64,000 bases of DNA from Paenalkalicoccus suaedae (GTDB taxonomy: Bacteria > Bacillota > Bacilli > Bacillales > Salisediminibacteriaceae): contig NZ_CP041372.2 in NCBI RefSeq assembly GCF_006965545.2, forward strand, positions 62,001-126,000, read 5' to 3'. Of this stretch, positions 1 through 9,785 are shown piece by piece (position 1 is the stretch's first letter; every line of letters begins with the position of its first letter). A model generated the notes under the pieces. The model had not been told where the DNA came from, searched no databases, and saw only the letters and a list, made by a program, of their open reading frames with translations. The translations under genes were made by a program, and so were the position numbers.

Positions 1-452
1 TTGATGGTGGCAAAACAGATGTGATGGTTTACGACACGCAGTTTGACACTATCAAAAATCAGTATATCCACATTGACTTCTATGCTGTTGATATGAAGGT
101 TGAAATGGATGCAGATGTACCTGTATCTATCGTTGGAGAATCGAAGGGTGTTAAAGATGGTGGCGTATTACAGCAAATTCTATTTGAACTATCTGTACAC
201 GCACTACCAGCAAACATTCCTGACTCTATCGAAGTAGATGTATCTGATTTAGACATCAATGATTCTCTTCAAGTTGGAGATATCAAATCCGGTAAGGATT
301 ACGAAATCAACAACGAAGCAGAAGAAACAATTGTTGCAATTGGTGTACCAGATGAAGAGCCTGAAGAGGACGAAGTACCTGAAGAAGAAGGCGAGCCTGA
401 GCTTGTTGACGCTGAAGGCGGTTCTGACTCAGAAGGCGAAGAGCAAGAATAA
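1..452 (+). CDS. rplY: 50S ribosomal protein L25/general stress protein Ctc, 3' part
   Basis: This is the C-terminal part of a bL25 (Ctc, TL5-type) protein, which binds 5S rRNA in the large subunit. The reading frame is open from the left edge (first full codon at position 3), so the true start lies outside the window. The visible part contains a YIHIDFYAVDM segment and a VPVSIVGESKG strand typical of the TL5 C-terminal domain. It ends in a long acidic tail rich in Glu, Asp and Gly, common in the long Ctc form of bacilli. Its position immediately before pth matches ctc-spoVC in B. subtilis. A strong terminator follows, so it ends its transcription unit. Confidence 0.93.
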   Translation, partial: DGGKTDVMVYDTQFDTIKNQYIHIDFYAVDMKVEMDADVPVSIVGESKGVKDGGVLQQILFELSVHALPANIPDSIEVDVSDLDINDSLQVGDIKSGKDYEINNEAEETIVAIGVPDEEPEEDEVPEEEGEPELVDAEGGSDSEGEEQE

Positions 453-468
453 TCATGCTATCAAAAGA

Positions 469-516
469 GTGTTTCATGGGACAGCGCAAGCTGTTCCCGT
501 GAAACACCTTTTTTTG
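469..516 (+). terminator. Rho-independent terminator of rplY
   Basis: A 17-18 bp stem (469-485 with 490-507, one bulge) closes a GCAA loop and is followed by a run of seven T. Confidence 0.93.
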
Positions 517-819
517 TTTGAAATGGAACCCGCCTCATTTTAATGCGTACGTAGAGATGACCGTCCACTTAAAGCGCACTAACTGATTCCCTAAAAACGT
601 AGCATAATCCATTAACAAAAGAAGCTTCTGTGGTATAATAAGACACGTTTCATAGACAAATTCGATTTCACACACTCTCCAAAGTTTGGAAGAGTGTTTC
701 GTTGCATTTACTAAAAAACTACGTGAATAAATGAGCAAACTAATTTATATATCCGACATTATCCACTGAAAATGGTAAGGAACTTAAATGATATGAATAA
801 ATAAAGGAGGAGCGGCCGT
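517..819 (+). other. Gene-free stretch between rplY terminator and pth
   Basis: I see no coding region here. It holds the promoter at 612-639. It also has a near-perfect inverted repeat in the transcribed leader (ACACTCTCCAAA at 672-683 against its complement at 685-697, one bulged A) with almost no loop, which could be an operator or weak hairpin. The pth ribosome binding site lies near 804-810. The rest is AT-rich without clear structure. Confidence 0.5.
612..639 (+). promoter_or_regulatory. Probable SigA promoter for pth
   Basis: TTAACA (612-617) and TATAAT (634-639) are separated by 16 bp, and TGG directly before the -10 gives an extended -10. Start of transcription would be near 646, leaving a leader of about 175 nt. 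Confidence 0.6.
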
Positions 820-1437
820 ATGCTATTTAAAAAGCTGTTCCAACGAAACAAGAAGCACCATGAAGGAGCGGAAGGTACGATGAAATTAATAGTTGGACTA
901 GGAAATCCTGGTCGTCAGTACGAAAGGACGCGTCATAATATAGGCTTTGATGTATTAGAGATGGCGCAGGACAGATTTGGGGTATCCTTAAACGAACAAA
1001 AGTTTAAAGGCGTTTTTGGCGTGGAAAGAGTAGGAATGACTAAGATTTTTTATTTGAAGCCGTTAACGTACATGAATTTATCAGGAGAATCTGTCGTACC
1101 GTTGATGAATTACTATGATATTACTCCAGATAACTTAGTGGTTGTGTACGATGATTTAGATTTACCGCCTGGTAAGATTCGTTTACGCCAAAAAGGTAGC
1201 CACGGTGGTCACAATGGTATCAGGTCATTAATTAAGCACCTAGGCACAGAAGAGTTTAATCGAATTCGAATCGGGATCGGTCGACCAGATCCTGGGATCG
1301 CAGTCCCTGACTACGTGTTAGGAAAGTTTAAGCCAGATGAATCAGCTGCTATCGAAGATGCCTCAAAGAAAGCTGTAGATGCACTGGAAGCTTGGAAGCA
1401 TGAAGAATTTTTAAAAGTCATGAACTCATTTAATTAA
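820..1437 (+). CDS. pth: Peptidyl-tRNA hydrolase (SpoVC)
   Basis: Pth hydrolyses peptidyl-tRNA released from stalled ribosomes in the cytoplasm; the B. subtilis orthologue is SpoVC. The core motifs are present: GLGNPG near the conserved start, then RHNIGFDVL, KPLTYMNLSGE, VVYDDLDLPPGKIRLR and GSHGGHNGIRS, including the catalytic His-Asp. Two in-frame starts are credible. ATG 820 has a very strong Shine-Dalgarno (AAAGGAGG, 9 nt away) and gives 205 aa. ATG 880 (MKLIVGLGNPG) has AAGGAG 11 nt upstream and gives 185 aa, close to the usual family length. I list the longer form because its ribosome site is stronger; the extra 20 residues are basic (LFKKLFQRNKKHH) and not part of the fold. Confidence 0.95.
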   Translation: MLFKKLFQRNKKHHEGAEGTMKLIVGLGNPGRQYERTRHNIGFDVLEMAQDRFGVSLNEQKFKGVFGVERVGMTKIFYLKPLTYMNLSGESVVPLMNYYDITPDNLVVVYDDLDLPPGKIRLRQKGSHGGHNGIRSLIKHLGTEEFNRIRIGIGRPDPGIAVPDYVLGKFKPDESAAIEDASKKAVDALEAWKHEEFLKVMNSFN

Positions 1438-1474
1438 CATAACTGCTCTCGTTGTTTCATAAACTATCATGCAT

Positions 1475-1504
1475 GCATAACCTCTTATCACTGCGCGCAT
1501 ACTT
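1475..1504 (+). promoter_or_regulatory. Candidate forespore (SigF-type) promoter for fin
   Basis: GCATA (1475-1479), exactly 15 bp, then GCGCATACTT (1495-1504) fits the SigF/SigG consensus GYATA-N15-GGNNANANTW with one mismatch. In B. subtilis fin is SigF-dependent. This is inference from consensus and family knowledge. Confidence 0.42.
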
Positions 1505-1535
1505 ATAGACAAGATGCGTCAGGAGGAGTGCAACT

Positions 1536-1766
1536 ATGGTTCATTATTATTGTAGACACTGTAAGCAAAAGCTTGGGAAAGTAGATCATCACCATGAGCA
1601 TGAATCATCGCGCCTAGGATTTCATTTGCTGTCCGAACAGGATAAACAGACGATGCTACACTACGATTCGCGTGGTGATGTGCACGTGCAGTCCATTTGT
1701 GAGCATTGTGAAGATGTACTTTTCGAGCATCCAAATTATCATGAGTATGAATCCTTCCTCCATTAA
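1536..1766 (+). CDS. fin: Anti-sigma-F factor Fin
   Basis: The 76-residue protein has the same length as B. subtilis Fin (YabK), which binds SigF in the forespore and helps the switch from SigF to SigG. Two CxxC pairs are visible (CRHC near residue 7, CEHC near residue 54), consistent with a zinc-binding fold, with a His-rich stretch (DHHHEHE) between. The start has AGGAGGAG 9 nt upstream. It sits between pth and mfd exactly as in B. subtilis, with a candidate SigF promoter just upstream, so it is probably transcribed separately from pth during sporulation. Confidence 0.9.
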   Translation: MVHYYCRHCKQKLGKVDHHHEHESSRLGFHLLSEQDKQTMLHYDSRGDVHVQSICEHCEDVLFEHPNYHEYESFLH

Positions 1767-1784
1767 GGGGGAGGGATAAAAAAG

Positions 1785-4700
1785 GTGGGGAATAGGTTGG
1801 AAGGCTTTATTAAAACGATTTACCAAGGCGAAGAGGTCCAGAGTATTGCGAGTGGATTAGAAGCGTCATTATCGGAGCAAATGATTGCCGGCGCAACGGG
1901 TTCAGTACGTCCATTACTACTCGCGTCCATTTATAAAGCAACGCAAACATCGCAGCTTGTTGTCACACATAACTTGTTTCAGGCTCAAAAGCTGTACGAT
2001 GATCTTGCCTCCATACTTGGAGACGAGCATGTGTACCTTTATCCCGTTAACGAGCTCATTTCTTCAGAAATAGCTGTTGCAAGTCCAGAAATGCGCGGAC
2101 AGCGTATTGAAGCCTTGAATCACTGGGCGAGTGGAGAAGCGGGAATTATTATTACGCCAGTTGCAGGTGTAAGGAGAATGCTACCTCCACCTACGATGTG
2201 GAAGGATTATCAGCTAAAGCTGACTGTAGGAGAAGACATTAAGCTTGAATCCGTATTAGCAAATTTAGTGGAGATGGGCTTCCAGCGTGTTGATATGGTT
2301 ACGGCACCAGGAGATATCAGCGTGCGCGGAGGAATCATTGATATATATCCATTAACGGAAGAGTATCCAATTCGTGTCGAGCTATTCGATACAGAGGTCG
2401 ATTCTATCCGTTATTTTGACGTGGAAACACAGCGGTCACTCGACCAAGTAAAATCAATCTGTATTGGACCTGCAAAAGAGATTCTACTTCGTAAAGAAGA
2501 ATTTAGTAAGGGTGCAGAAAAGCTAGAATCTCGTTTGTCTGATAGTCTCAAAAAAATGAGCGATGCACGAACGAAGGAAACCATGATGGAGCAGGTCGAA
2601 GAAGAAATAGATCGTCTCCGTCAAGAAACGTCGTTTGATGCGATGTATAAATATATGTCTCTCTACTACGATCAGACGTATACACTATTAGACTATCTCC
2701 CAGAGAACGGATCTATCTTTGTAGACGAAGCTAGTAGAGTGGTAGAAATGGCGCAAAGCTTAGATAAAGAGGAAGCGGATTGGCATACAACGATGCTGTC
2801 ACAAGGTTCTCTAGTATCAGATATCACGCTCTCTACTTCTTGGCAGGACCAGATGGAGAAAACGGAGAGACCTCGCGTCTATTTCAGTCTATTCATGCGA
2901 CAAATTCCGTCCGTTCAGCCTAAAAATATTGTGAACATCCAAAGCAAAACGATGCAACAATTCCATGGTCAAATGAATCTCTTACAAGGAGAGATGAAGA
3001 GGTGGAAGGAGAATAACCACGCGATTACATTCTTTAGCGCGAGTAAGGACCGTGCAGAAAGGCTCCAAAGTGTCTTAAAGGATTACGACATGGAAGCGGC
3101 CATTGTTGATGAAGACCATACGCCAGTAAAGGGTCAGGCGCAAATCATGATCGGTCACTTAACAGCGGGCTTTGAACTTCCGATGCACCGTTTAATTGCC
3201 CTCACAGAGGAAGAGGTCTTTACAAAGCAGTCGAAAAAGCCGAAGCGTCGTCAAAAGCTTTCTAACGCGGAACGGATAAAGAGCTATTCAGAGCTAAAGG
3301 TTGGCGATTGGGTCGTACACGTAAATCACGGTATCGGTAAATATTTAGGGATTGAGACGCTTGAGGTAGGAGACATTCATAAAGATTACATGCATATCTC
3401 CTATGCAGGAAACGACAAGCTCTATGTACCAGTTGATCAAATCGACCAAGTACAAAAATATGTTGGTTCCGAAGAAAAGGATCCGAAGCTTTATGCGTTA
3501 GGCGGTAGTGATTGGAAGAAAGTGAAGCGAAAGGTGAAATCATCGGTACAAGATATTGCGGATGATCTCATCAAGCTCTATGCTGAGCGCGAGAAGTCGA
3601 AGGGCTACGCGTTCTCGAAGGATGGACATGAGCAGCGTGAATTTGAATCCTCCTTCCCATATCAGGAAACGGAAGATCAGCTACGCGCAATTGAAGAAAT
3701 CAAACAGGATATGGAGCTTGAGCGTCCGATGGACCGTCTGCTCTGTGGAGACGTGGGATACGGAAAGACAGAGGTGGCATTGCGTGCAGCATTTAAAGCC
3801 ATTATGGATGGAAAGCAAGTGGCGATTCTTGTACCAACCACGATTCTTGCTCAGCAGCACTACGAAACAATTCGCGAACGATTCCAGGACTTTGCGATTA
3901 ACATCGGTCTATTAAGCCGCTTCCGTTCACGTAAACAGCTAAAAGAAACAGGGGAAGGCTTAAAGAAAGGGACCGTCGATATTGTTGTTGGAACACATCG
4001 ACTGTTATCAAAGGATATTGTATTTAAGGACCTTGGGTTACTCATTGTCGATGAAGAGCAACGTTTTGGCGTAACGCATAAAGAGAAGATTAAGCAACTT
4101 AAAGCGAACGTAGATGTTCTAACGCTAACTGCTACACCAATTCCACGAACGCTTCACATGTCGATGCTTGGCGTACGTGATCTATCTGTTATTGAAACAC
4201 CGCCTGAAAATCGTTTCCCGGTGCAAACGTATGTCGTGGAGTTTAATGAGGCATTAACGCGTGAAGCAATCGAACGAGAGCTCGCGCGCGGTGGGCAGGT
4301 CTTCTTCCTATATAATCGAGTCGAGGACATTGAGTCGATGGCAGATAAAATTGCGACGCTAGTGCCGGATGCAAACGTTCGATTTGCGCATGGTCAAATG
4401 ACAGAGACGGAGCTAGAGTCGGTCATTCTAGATTTCCTGGAGGGTAATGCAGACGTACTTGTGACCACTACTATTATCGAAACTGGGGTAGACATTCCAA
4501 ACGTAAACACATTGATTATTCACAGCGCAGACCGCATGGGTCTATCACAGTTGTACCAGCTGCGTGGTCGAGTAGGACGTTCCAATCGTGTCGCCTATGC
4601 GTACTTTACCCACCAACGTGATAAAGTGCTGACAGAAGTCGCAGAAAAACGACTGCAGGCAATTAAAGAATTTACAGAGCTCGGTTCCGGATTTAAAATT

Positions 4701-5345
4701 GCGATGCGAGACTTATCAATTCGAGGAGCAGGTAACTTACTTGGAGCAGAGCAGCACGGATTTATTGCCTCTGTTGGATTTGATCTGTACTCGCAAATGC
4801 TTAAGGAGGCTATTGACGATCGTAAAGAATCGTCTAGCACTACAACTCCAATTGTTGAAAAACGTCCGGATATTGAATTAGACGTAAAAGTAGACGCGTA
4901 TATTCCGGAATCGTACATTCCTGATTCCAAGCAAAAGATCGATATGTACAAGCGCTTTAGAGGGATTGATACACAAGACGATATTGAAGATTTACAGTCT
5001 GAGATGATGGATCGCTTCGGTGACTATCCAACGCAGGTGGATTACCTGTTTTCTGTCTCGAAGATTAAGGTGTTTGCGAAAGACAAGCGAATTGAATCTG
5101 TCATTGAGAAAAATAACGAGTGTAAGGTGACGTTGAGCGAGGAAACAACGAATCAAATCGATGGTTCTAAATTGTTTACGCTTGTAAATAAGATCTCCTC
5201 GAAGATGACACTATCATCTTCAGGGAATCAAATCATCATCCATCTAAAAACGAAGCAGCTTTCGCATGGGGAATATTTACGTGCGTTGGTCGAAGTATTA
5301 GAGAAATTAGATGATGTCCAAAAGGATGAATTAGTAAAAGCCTAA
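1785..5345 (+). CDS. mfd: Transcription-repair coupling factor Mfd
   Basis: Mfd removes RNA polymerase stalled at DNA lesions and recruits UvrA. The 1186 residues match the usual size (about 1180). Order: UvrB-like N-terminal module (to about residue 350, including [17 protein letters not shown]), a CarD-like RNA polymerase interaction domain around residues 500-570 ([17 protein letters not shown]), then RecG-like helicase motifs: Walker A GDVGYGKT at 655-662, DEEQ at 756-759, [24 protein letters not shown]-terminal TRCF domain ([12 protein letters not shown]) follows. The start is GTG with a GGGAGG site upstream; no ATG fits better. It lies 18 nt downstream of fin. Confidence 0.97.
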   Translation: MGNRLEGFIKTIYQGEEVQSIASGLEASLSEQMIAGATGSVRPLLLASIYKATQTSQLVVTHNLFQAQKLYDDLASILGDEHVYLYPVNELISSEIAVASPEMRGQRIEALNHWASGEAGIIITPVAGVRRMLPPPTMWKDYQLKLTVGEDIKLESVLANLVEMGFQRVDMVTAPGDISVRGGIIDIYPLTEEYPIRVELFDTEVDSIRYFDVETQRSLDQVKSICIGPAKEILLRKEEFSKGAEKLESRLSDSLKKMSDARTKETMMEQVEEEIDRLRQETSFDAMYKYMSLYYDQTYTLLDYLPENGSIFVDEASRVVEMAQSLDKEEADWHTTMLSQGSLVSDITLSTSWQDQMEKTERPRVYFSLFMRQIPSVQPKNIVNIQSKTMQQFHGQMNLLQGEMKRWKENNHAITFFSASKDRAERLQSVLKDYDMEAAIVDEDHTPVKGQAQIMIGHLTAGFELPMHRLIALTEEEVFTKQSKKPKRRQKLSNAERIKSYSELKVGDWVVHVNHGIGKYLGIETLEVGDIHKDYMHISYAGNDKLYVPVDQIDQVQKYVGSEEKDPKLYALGGSDWKKVKRKVKSSVQDIADDLIKLYAEREKSKGYAFSKDGHEQREFESSFPYQETEDQLRAIEEIKQDMELERPMDRLLCGDVGYGKTEVALRAAFKAIMDGKQVAILVPTTILAQQHYETIRERFQDFAINIGLLSRFRSRKQLKETGEGLKKGTVDIVVGTHRLLSKDIVFKDLGLLIVDEEQRFGVTHKEKIKQLKANVDVLTLTATPIPRTLHMSMLGVRDLSVIETPPENRFPVQTYVVEFNEALTREAIERELARGGQVFFLYNRVEDIESMADKIATLVPDANVRFAHGQMTETELESVILDFLEGNADVLVTTTIIETGVDIPNVNTLIIHSADRMGLSQLYQLRGRVGRSNRVAYAYFTHQRDKVLTEVAEKRLQAIKEFTELGSGFKIAMRDLSIRGAGNLLGAEQHGFIASVGFDLYSQMLKEAIDDRKESSSTTTPIVEKRPDIELDVKVDAYIPESYIPDSKQKIDMYKRFRGIDTQDDIEDLQSEMMDRFGDYPTQVDYLFSVSKIKVFAKDKRIESVIEKNNECKVTLSEETTNQIDGSKLFTLVNKISSKMTLSSSGNQIIIHLKTKQLSHGEYLRALVEVLEKLDDVQKDELVKA

Positions 5346-5361
5346 TTGTTTTACGTATTCA

Positions 5362-5391
5362 TGTATAGTTCTTCCTATTTATCGGATAATA
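5362..5391 (+). promoter_or_regulatory. Candidate SigG-type promoter for spoVT
   Basis: TGTATA (5362-5367), 17 bp, then GATAATA (5385-5391) resembles the SigG pattern TGAATA-N17/18-CATACTA. SpoVT is SigG-dependent in B. subtilis. The match is moderate. Confidence 0.35.
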
Positions 5392-5448
5392 TCCATTAAC
5401 GCATCTGTTAGGTATTAGACGATAGACAACTAAGGAGGATATACACGA

Positions 5449-5988
5449 ATGAAGGCTACAGGAATTGTTAGACGTATTGATGATCTAGGACGAGTAGTAA
5501 TCCCGAAAGAAATTAGACGCACCCTTCGTATTCGCGAAGGGGATCCGCTAGAGATTTTTGTTGACCGTGAAGGCGAGGTAATCTTAAAGAAGTACTCGCC
5601 AATATCAGAGCTCAACGACTTTTCGAAAGAATACGCGGAAGCGTTATATGATAGTCTCCATCAAACGATTTTAATCGCTGATCGCGATACGTTTATAAAT
5701 GTTGCAGGCGGTGCAAAAAAGGATTATCAAAATCGCCCAATTGGTAAGCTGATTGAGGAAGCAATTGAGCAACGAGCTGCTAAAATCGAAAAGAAGCCGG
5801 GAAGCTATATTATTGCCGGGGAAATAATGCAGGACTTAAACGGTTACTGTATTTCCCCAATTATTGCGAATGGTGACCCTATTGGGGCCGTGATTATCCT
5901 TGCAAAAGACACTGGAGAAATCACGAACGTTGAAATAAAGCTGGCAGAAACTGCAGCGAGCTTCTTGGCGCGCCAAATGGAGCACTAA
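5449..5988 (+). CDS. spoVT: Stage V sporulation regulator SpoVT
   Basis: SpoVT is a forespore transcription factor that tunes SigG-dependent genes. The N-terminal ~50 residues are an AbrB/SpoVT swapped-hairpin DNA-binding domain (MKATGIVRRIDDLGRVVIPK, RIREGDPLEIFVDREGEVILKKY), and the C-terminal two-thirds form the GAF-like domain. Length is 179 aa against 178 in B. subtilis. The start has AAGGAGG upstream. The gene is monocistronic here, between a candidate SigG promoter and a clear terminator. Confidence 0.97.
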   Translation: MKATGIVRRIDDLGRVVIPKEIRRTLRIREGDPLEIFVDREGEVILKKYSPISELNDFSKEYAEALYDSLHQTILIADRDTFINVAGGAKKDYQNRPIGKLIEEAIEQRAAKIEKKPGSYIIAGEIMQDLNGYCISPIIANGDPIGAVIILAKDTGEITNVEIKLAETAASFLARQMEH

Positions 5989-6002
5989 ACGAATAAGATG
6001 AA

Positions 6003-6038
6003 GCGTCACGACACTGTATGGTGTTGTGGCGTTTTTTT
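6003..6038 (+). terminator. Terminator of spoVT
   Basis: A GC-rich stem with several G-U pairs (about 6003-6014 with 6020-6031) is followed by seven T. Confidence 0.88.
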
Positions 6039-6142
6039 AGGATGGGGGTGGGAGCCAAACTAGGCAGGAGGACGCGCAAAAGCAAACAGAAAAATACCCA
6101 ACGCGACACCTGCCACCCACCTCACCCGTTAAAAATCATCCA

Positions 6143-6151
6143 TGCTATAAT
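6143..6151 (+). promoter_or_regulatory. Extended -10 element before yabM
   Basis: TGCTATAAT at 6143-6151 is a perfect -10 with a TGn extension; no good -35 is seen 17 bp upstream. It would start a transcript about 20 nt before the yabM start. Confidence 0.45.
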
Positions 6152-6175
6152 AATGGATGAATGGAGAGATGCTAC

Positions 6176-7699
6176 ATGGCTAAATGGATGCAGGGAGCTC
6201 TTTACCTGTCATTAGCAGCGTTTATTGCAAAAGGCTTGAGCGCACTTTATAAAATACCGTACCAAAATATGACCGGAGACGAAGGTTTTTACGTGTATCA
6301 GCAAGTGTATCCACTTTACGGAGTGGCGCTTGTGCTAGGTACCTACGGATTCCCTTTAGTGATTGCCAAAACCGTCGCGACAAATAAAGCTAGTTTACAG
6401 GCGGAACTTAACCTCGCCTTTTATACACTCATGATCGTGCATACAATTGTCGCCACCATTATTTTTACCCAAGCAGAGACACTCGCAGCCCTCATGCAGG
6501 ACCCTGCACTCACCCCTGCAATTAGATGGCTCGCAGCACCCTACCTCCTCATCCCGTTTTTAGCGATCGGACGAGGGTATTATCAAGGCATCAATAACAC
6601 TACCCCAACAGCCATTTCGCAGGTCATTGAGCAACTAGCCAGAGTCATCGCTATCCTAGCAGTCGCCTGGCTCGCCACCGACATTTATCAGGCTGGCACA
6701 TCAGCCGGAATCGGCGCGCTTGCAGGAGGCATCTTAGGGATCACAACCTTACTCATTCTTTTTGTTAAATCGGGTGTAAAACCTACACTAACGCGTAAGT
6801 TACCACACGCTTGGCAACAACGAGTATGGACTCTCTTACGAGAAGGTGCGCTTGTCGCAACAAGCGCCATGGTGTTAGTGCTCTTCCAGCTCGTTGATAC
6901 TTTTACAGTCTATCGGAATATTCAAGAAGGCTTAAACGGTGCTAATTTAAAAGGAGTATACGACAGGAGCTACCCCTTGATTCAATTTGGTGCCATTCTT
7001 ACAACTGTCCTGTCTTATGCAGCTGTGCCGACTATTGCGCAGGCATTTTTCATGCGTGATAAAGAGACGGTTAAGACAGCAGCAAGCTACGCCATGAAGC
7101 TAAGTCTTGTCTTTGGTGGAGCGGCTGCAGTAGGACTTATGGCGATTTTGCCTGTATTAAATCAGGCCATGTTTATGAATCGAGAGGGTACGATGGCGCT
7201 TCAGCTCATGGCATTTGTAATCCTTGGTGCAACCGTCTTTATGACGGGAGCTGCTCTCCTGCATGCAGTAGGTCGAGCGAGTATTGCCGCATGGATCTTG
7301 CTCGCAGGATTGACACTGAAAGCCGTGATGAACTGGCAGCTTGTGCCTCATTACGATATTATAGGAGCTGCATGGAGTTCATTAAGTGCGATGACGGTAA
7401 TGGGCATCACCATGCTTGTGGTACTTTATCAAATGAAGCTTATAGAATTTACGAAGCAACACGTATTTGTGCGACTTCCCTTATCCCTCTTCGTCATGGG
7501 AATAAGTGTTGCATTAATAGGAATGGTTACAGTAGATTCACGCTTAGTATCCGCTGTTATTTCTATTCTAGGAGTAGGGGTTGGAATAGGTGTATTTATC
7601 TTAAGTATTTGGCGATTACCCGTATTTTCACAAAAAGAATGGGAGGGGCTACCGAAGCTCGGATCTTTACTCCCATATCGAGATAGAGGAGGCAACTGA
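6176..7699 (+). CDS. yabM: Polysaccharide biosynthesis/lipid-linked flippase-like membrane protein YabM (MVF/SpoVB family)
   Basis: This is a polytopic membrane protein of about 507 aa from the MOP exporter superfamily, related to SpoVB and MurJ-type flippases. About 12-14 hydrophobic segments are visible, beginning with ALYLSLAAFIAKGLSALYKI and the family motif YKIPYQNMTGDEGFYVYQQ. Other members move lipid-linked saccharides across the membrane; the substrate of this one is not shown by the sequence. I start at ATG 6176, which has GGAGAG 7 nt upstream; an ATG at 6161 lacks a ribosome site. The stop overlaps the start of the next gene (TGATG), so the two are translationally coupled. Confidence 0.88.
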   Translation: MAKWMQGALYLSLAAFIAKGLSALYKIPYQNMTGDEGFYVYQQVYPLYGVALVLGTYGFPLVIAKTVATNKASLQAELNLAFYTLMIVHTIVATIIFTQAETLAALMQDPALTPAIRWLAAPYLLIPFLAIGRGYYQGINNTTPTAISQVIEQLARVIAILAVAWLATDIYQAGTSAGIGALAGGILGITTLLILFVKSGVKPTLTRKLPHAWQQRVWTLLREGALVATSAMVLVLFQLVDTFTVYRNIQEGLNGANLKGVYDRSYPLIQFGAILTTVLSYAAVPTIAQAFFMRDKETVKTAASYAMKLSLVFGGAAAVGLMAILPVLNQAMFMNREGTMALQLMAFVILGATVFMTGAALLHAVGRASIAAWILLAGLTLKAVMNWQLVPHYDIIGAAWSSLSAMTVMGITMLVVLYQMKLIEFTKQHVFVRLPLSLFVMGISVALIGMVTVDSRLVSAVISILGVGVGIGVFILSIWRLPVFSQKEWEGLPKLGSLLPYRDRGGN

Positions 7700-9147
7700 T
7701 GAACATACATATTATTGGTTTAGGCGCTGGAGATTTAGAGCAACTCTCTTTAGGCATGTATAAGCGTTTAAAGGAAGCGAAGCTTGTTAGAATTCGAACG
7801 CTCGATCATCCGCTTGTGAAGAGCTTGCAGGAGGAAGGAGTAGCTTTTGAAAGCTACGATCATCTGTATGAGTCAACGGACGAATTTAGTGATGTGTACA
7901 CCCAGATCGTTGACGCATTAATGGATGCTGCAAAGGAAGAAGGCACAGTCACTTATGCTGTTCCAGGACATCCAATGGTGGCAGAGTCGACGGTACAAAA
8001 GCTTTTAGCGCACGATGATGTAACAGTAACGATTGAAGGTGGTCAAAGCTTTTTGGATCCGATGTTTACCGCCCTGCACATTGATCCAATCGACGGCTTT
8101 CAGCTAGTTGATGGTACCGCGATGCTTGCGGATGATCTTGTTTTAACGCAGCACGTGATTATTGGTCAAGTGTACGACGCGATGAGCGCGTCTGTCGTCA
8201 AGCTTGCGCTCATGGAACGTTTGCCAGACGATTATGTGGTCATGGTCGTAACGGCTGCTGGTACGAAGCAGGAGTCCATTGTTTCTGTCCCATTGTTTGA
8301 GCTTGATCGTGTCACGACGCTTAGTAACTTAACGGCGGTATATGTGCCGCCTGTGCAGGACGCAAGGCTCCTTTACCGCGAATTCCGCACATTAAGAGAG
8401 GTCATCAAAACATTGCGCGGTCCTAACGGATGCCCGTGGGATAAAAAACAAACGCACGAGTCCTTAAAGCGTTATGCGGTCGAGGAAGTGTATGAGCTGT
8501 TAGAGGCGATTGACTCCGGTGACGATGATCATATCGTTGAGGAATTAGGCGATGTGCTCCTGCAGGTAATGCTGCATGCTCAAATTGGCGAGGATGACGG
8601 CTACTACACGGTCGAGGATATTATCGAAGAGCTTGTCCAAAAAATGATTCGTCGCCATCCGCATGTGTTTGGAGATGCAGCTGCGGAGGACGCGGAAGAA
8701 GTACTTGCTAATTGGGAGCAAATTAAGATGCAGGAGAAAGAGGGGGAGGCTGCTCGCGAGTCTCGTCTCGATGGTATTCCGAAGGATTTACCGGGTCTTC
8801 TTAAAGCTTACAAGCTCCAAAAGAAGGCTGCACGTGTCGGATTTGATTGGGATGATGCGGCACCGATGTGGATGAAGCTCCAAGAGGAGTTATCCGAATG
8901 GTTACATGAGCTTAAAATGGGGAATAGAGATAAAGCTGTGTCGGAATTAGGGGACGTGCTATTTGTTCTCGTGAATTTGGCGAGATTTTACGAGATCGAG
9001 CCAGAGGAGGCGATCCAGCGCACGAATACAAAATTTGCAACAAGATTTCGCTACATCGAGGCCGAGCTACATAAGCAAGGCTTAACGATGGAGGATCAAT
9101 CATTAGACGTATTAGATGAGCTTTGGGAAAAGTCAAAGCGAACTTAA
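7699..9147 (+). CDS. yabN: YabN: tetrapyrrole methylase-like domain fused to MazG nucleotide pyrophosphohydrolase
   Basis: The 482-residue fusion is typical of bacilli. Residues ~1-220 form a tetrapyrrole (corrin/porphyrin) methylase-like domain starting with IIGLGAGDLEQLSLGMYK and with a GHPMVAESTV loop. Residues ~230-480 carry two MazG repeats; EExxE-type metal-binding motifs appear as AVEEVYELLEAID with VEELGDVLLQV and as a weaker second copy with VSELGDVLFVLVNL. MazG hydrolyses (d)NTPs to monophosphates and is thought to clean the nucleotide pool. Start and upstream stop overlap by 1 nt. rqcP follows 16 nt downstream, as in B. subtilis. Confidence 0.94.
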   Translation: MNIHIIGLGAGDLEQLSLGMYKRLKEAKLVRIRTLDHPLVKSLQEEGVAFESYDHLYESTDEFSDVYTQIVDALMDAAKEEGTVTYAVPGHPMVAESTVQKLLAHDDVTVTIEGGQSFLDPMFTALHIDPIDGFQLVDGTAMLADDLVLTQHVIIGQVYDAMSASVVKLALMERLPDDYVVMVVTAAGTKQESIVSVPLFELDRVTTLSNLTAVYVPPVQDARLLYREFRTLREVIKTLRGPNGCPWDKKQTHESLKRYAVEEVYELLEAIDSGDDDHIVEELGDVLLQVMLHAQIGEDDGYYTVEDIIEELVQKMIRRHPHVFGDAAAEDAEEVLANWEQIKMQEKEGEAARESRLDGIPKDLPGLLKAYKLQKKAARVGFDWDDAAPMWMKLQEELSEWLHELKMGNRDKAVSELGDVLFVLVNLARFYEIEPEEAIQRTNTKFATRFRYIEAELHKQGLTMEDQSLDVLDELWEKSKRT

Positions 9148-9163
9148 CAAGGGGTGTACACAC

Positions 9164-9436
9164 ATGCGTTTAGATAAATTCTTAAAAGTATCCAGATTAA
9201 TTAAGCGACGTACGATGGCCAAAGAAGTAGCCGATCAAGGTCGCGTTTTAGTAAACGGACTACAGGCCAAAGCCGGCACACCTGTAAAGCCAGGTGACGA
9301 GCTTACGATCCAGTTCGGTCAAAAAGACGTTGTTGTACGAGTAGAAAGAATGGAAGAGAATGCTCGCAAAGAGGACGCAGCGACGTTCTATACGGTACTA
9401 AAGGAAACGAGACGAGAGCAAGAGGACTTGTTCTAA
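9164..9436 (+). CDS. rqcP: S4-domain ribosome quality control factor RqcP (YabO)
   Basis: This 90-aa S4-domain RNA-binding protein belongs to the Hsp15/YabO family. RqcP works with RqcH on split 50S subunits carrying stalled nascent chains and supports poly-alanine tailing. The S4 fold is visible over residues 1-60 (RLDKFLKVSRLIKRRTMAKE, GRVLVNG, VKPGDELTI). I use ATG 9164, which begins the domain; an upstream in-frame ATG at 9116 lies inside yabN. Upstream sequence AAGGGGTG provides a ribosome site. Confidence 0.94.
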   Translation: MRLDKFLKVSRLIKRRTMAKEVADQGRVLVNGLQAKAGTPVKPGDELTIQFGQKDVVVRVERMEENARKEDAATFYTVLKETRREQEDLF

Positions 9437-9494
9437 CATACACATCCCCCTCATATACGTACTTGTACAAAGGCTATTAAGGGGGAAGTATACA

Positions 9495-9785
9495 ATGGAA
9501 TATCAAACAAGCTATGACAGACCAGTTCGTGATCACACCCTATCGATGGATGGGCGCAAGCGACTTGATATAACTGGAGTAAAGCAGGTTGACCGCTTTG
9601 ACAACGAAGAGTTCTTACTCGAGACCTCGATGGGCTTCCTTGCAGTGAGAGGTCACAACTTGCAAATGAAAAACCTTGATGTAGAGGATGGCAATGTCTC
9701 TATCACAGGCAGAATTGACGATATCGTTTATTTAGATCAGCAAACGGTCAAACCAAAAAGTCTCATTGGGAAGCTATTCAAGTGA
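9495..9785 (+). CDS. yabP: Sporulation protein YabP
   Basis: YabP (96 aa; family usually about 100) is needed for sporulation in B. subtilis and is expressed in the mother cell; its molecular role is unknown. The family pattern is present: HTLSMDGRKRLDITGVKQVD, SMGFLAVRGHNL, VSITGRIDDIVYL. It has an AAGGGGGAAG ribosome site and overlaps yabQ by 4 nt (GTGA), so the pair is probably co-translated. A 58-nt gap separates it from rqcP; I could not identify a convincing SigE promoter there. Confidence 0.92.
   Translation: MEYQTSYDRPVRDHTLSMDGRKRLDITGVKQVDRFDNEEFLLETSMGFLAVRGHNLQMKNLDVEDGNVSITGRIDDIVYLDQQTVKPKSLIGKLFK

Noticed and set aside
6018-6215. 65-codon frame overlapping the spoVT terminator and yabM start
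   Set aside because: It begins inside the terminator stem and overlaps yabM in another frame.
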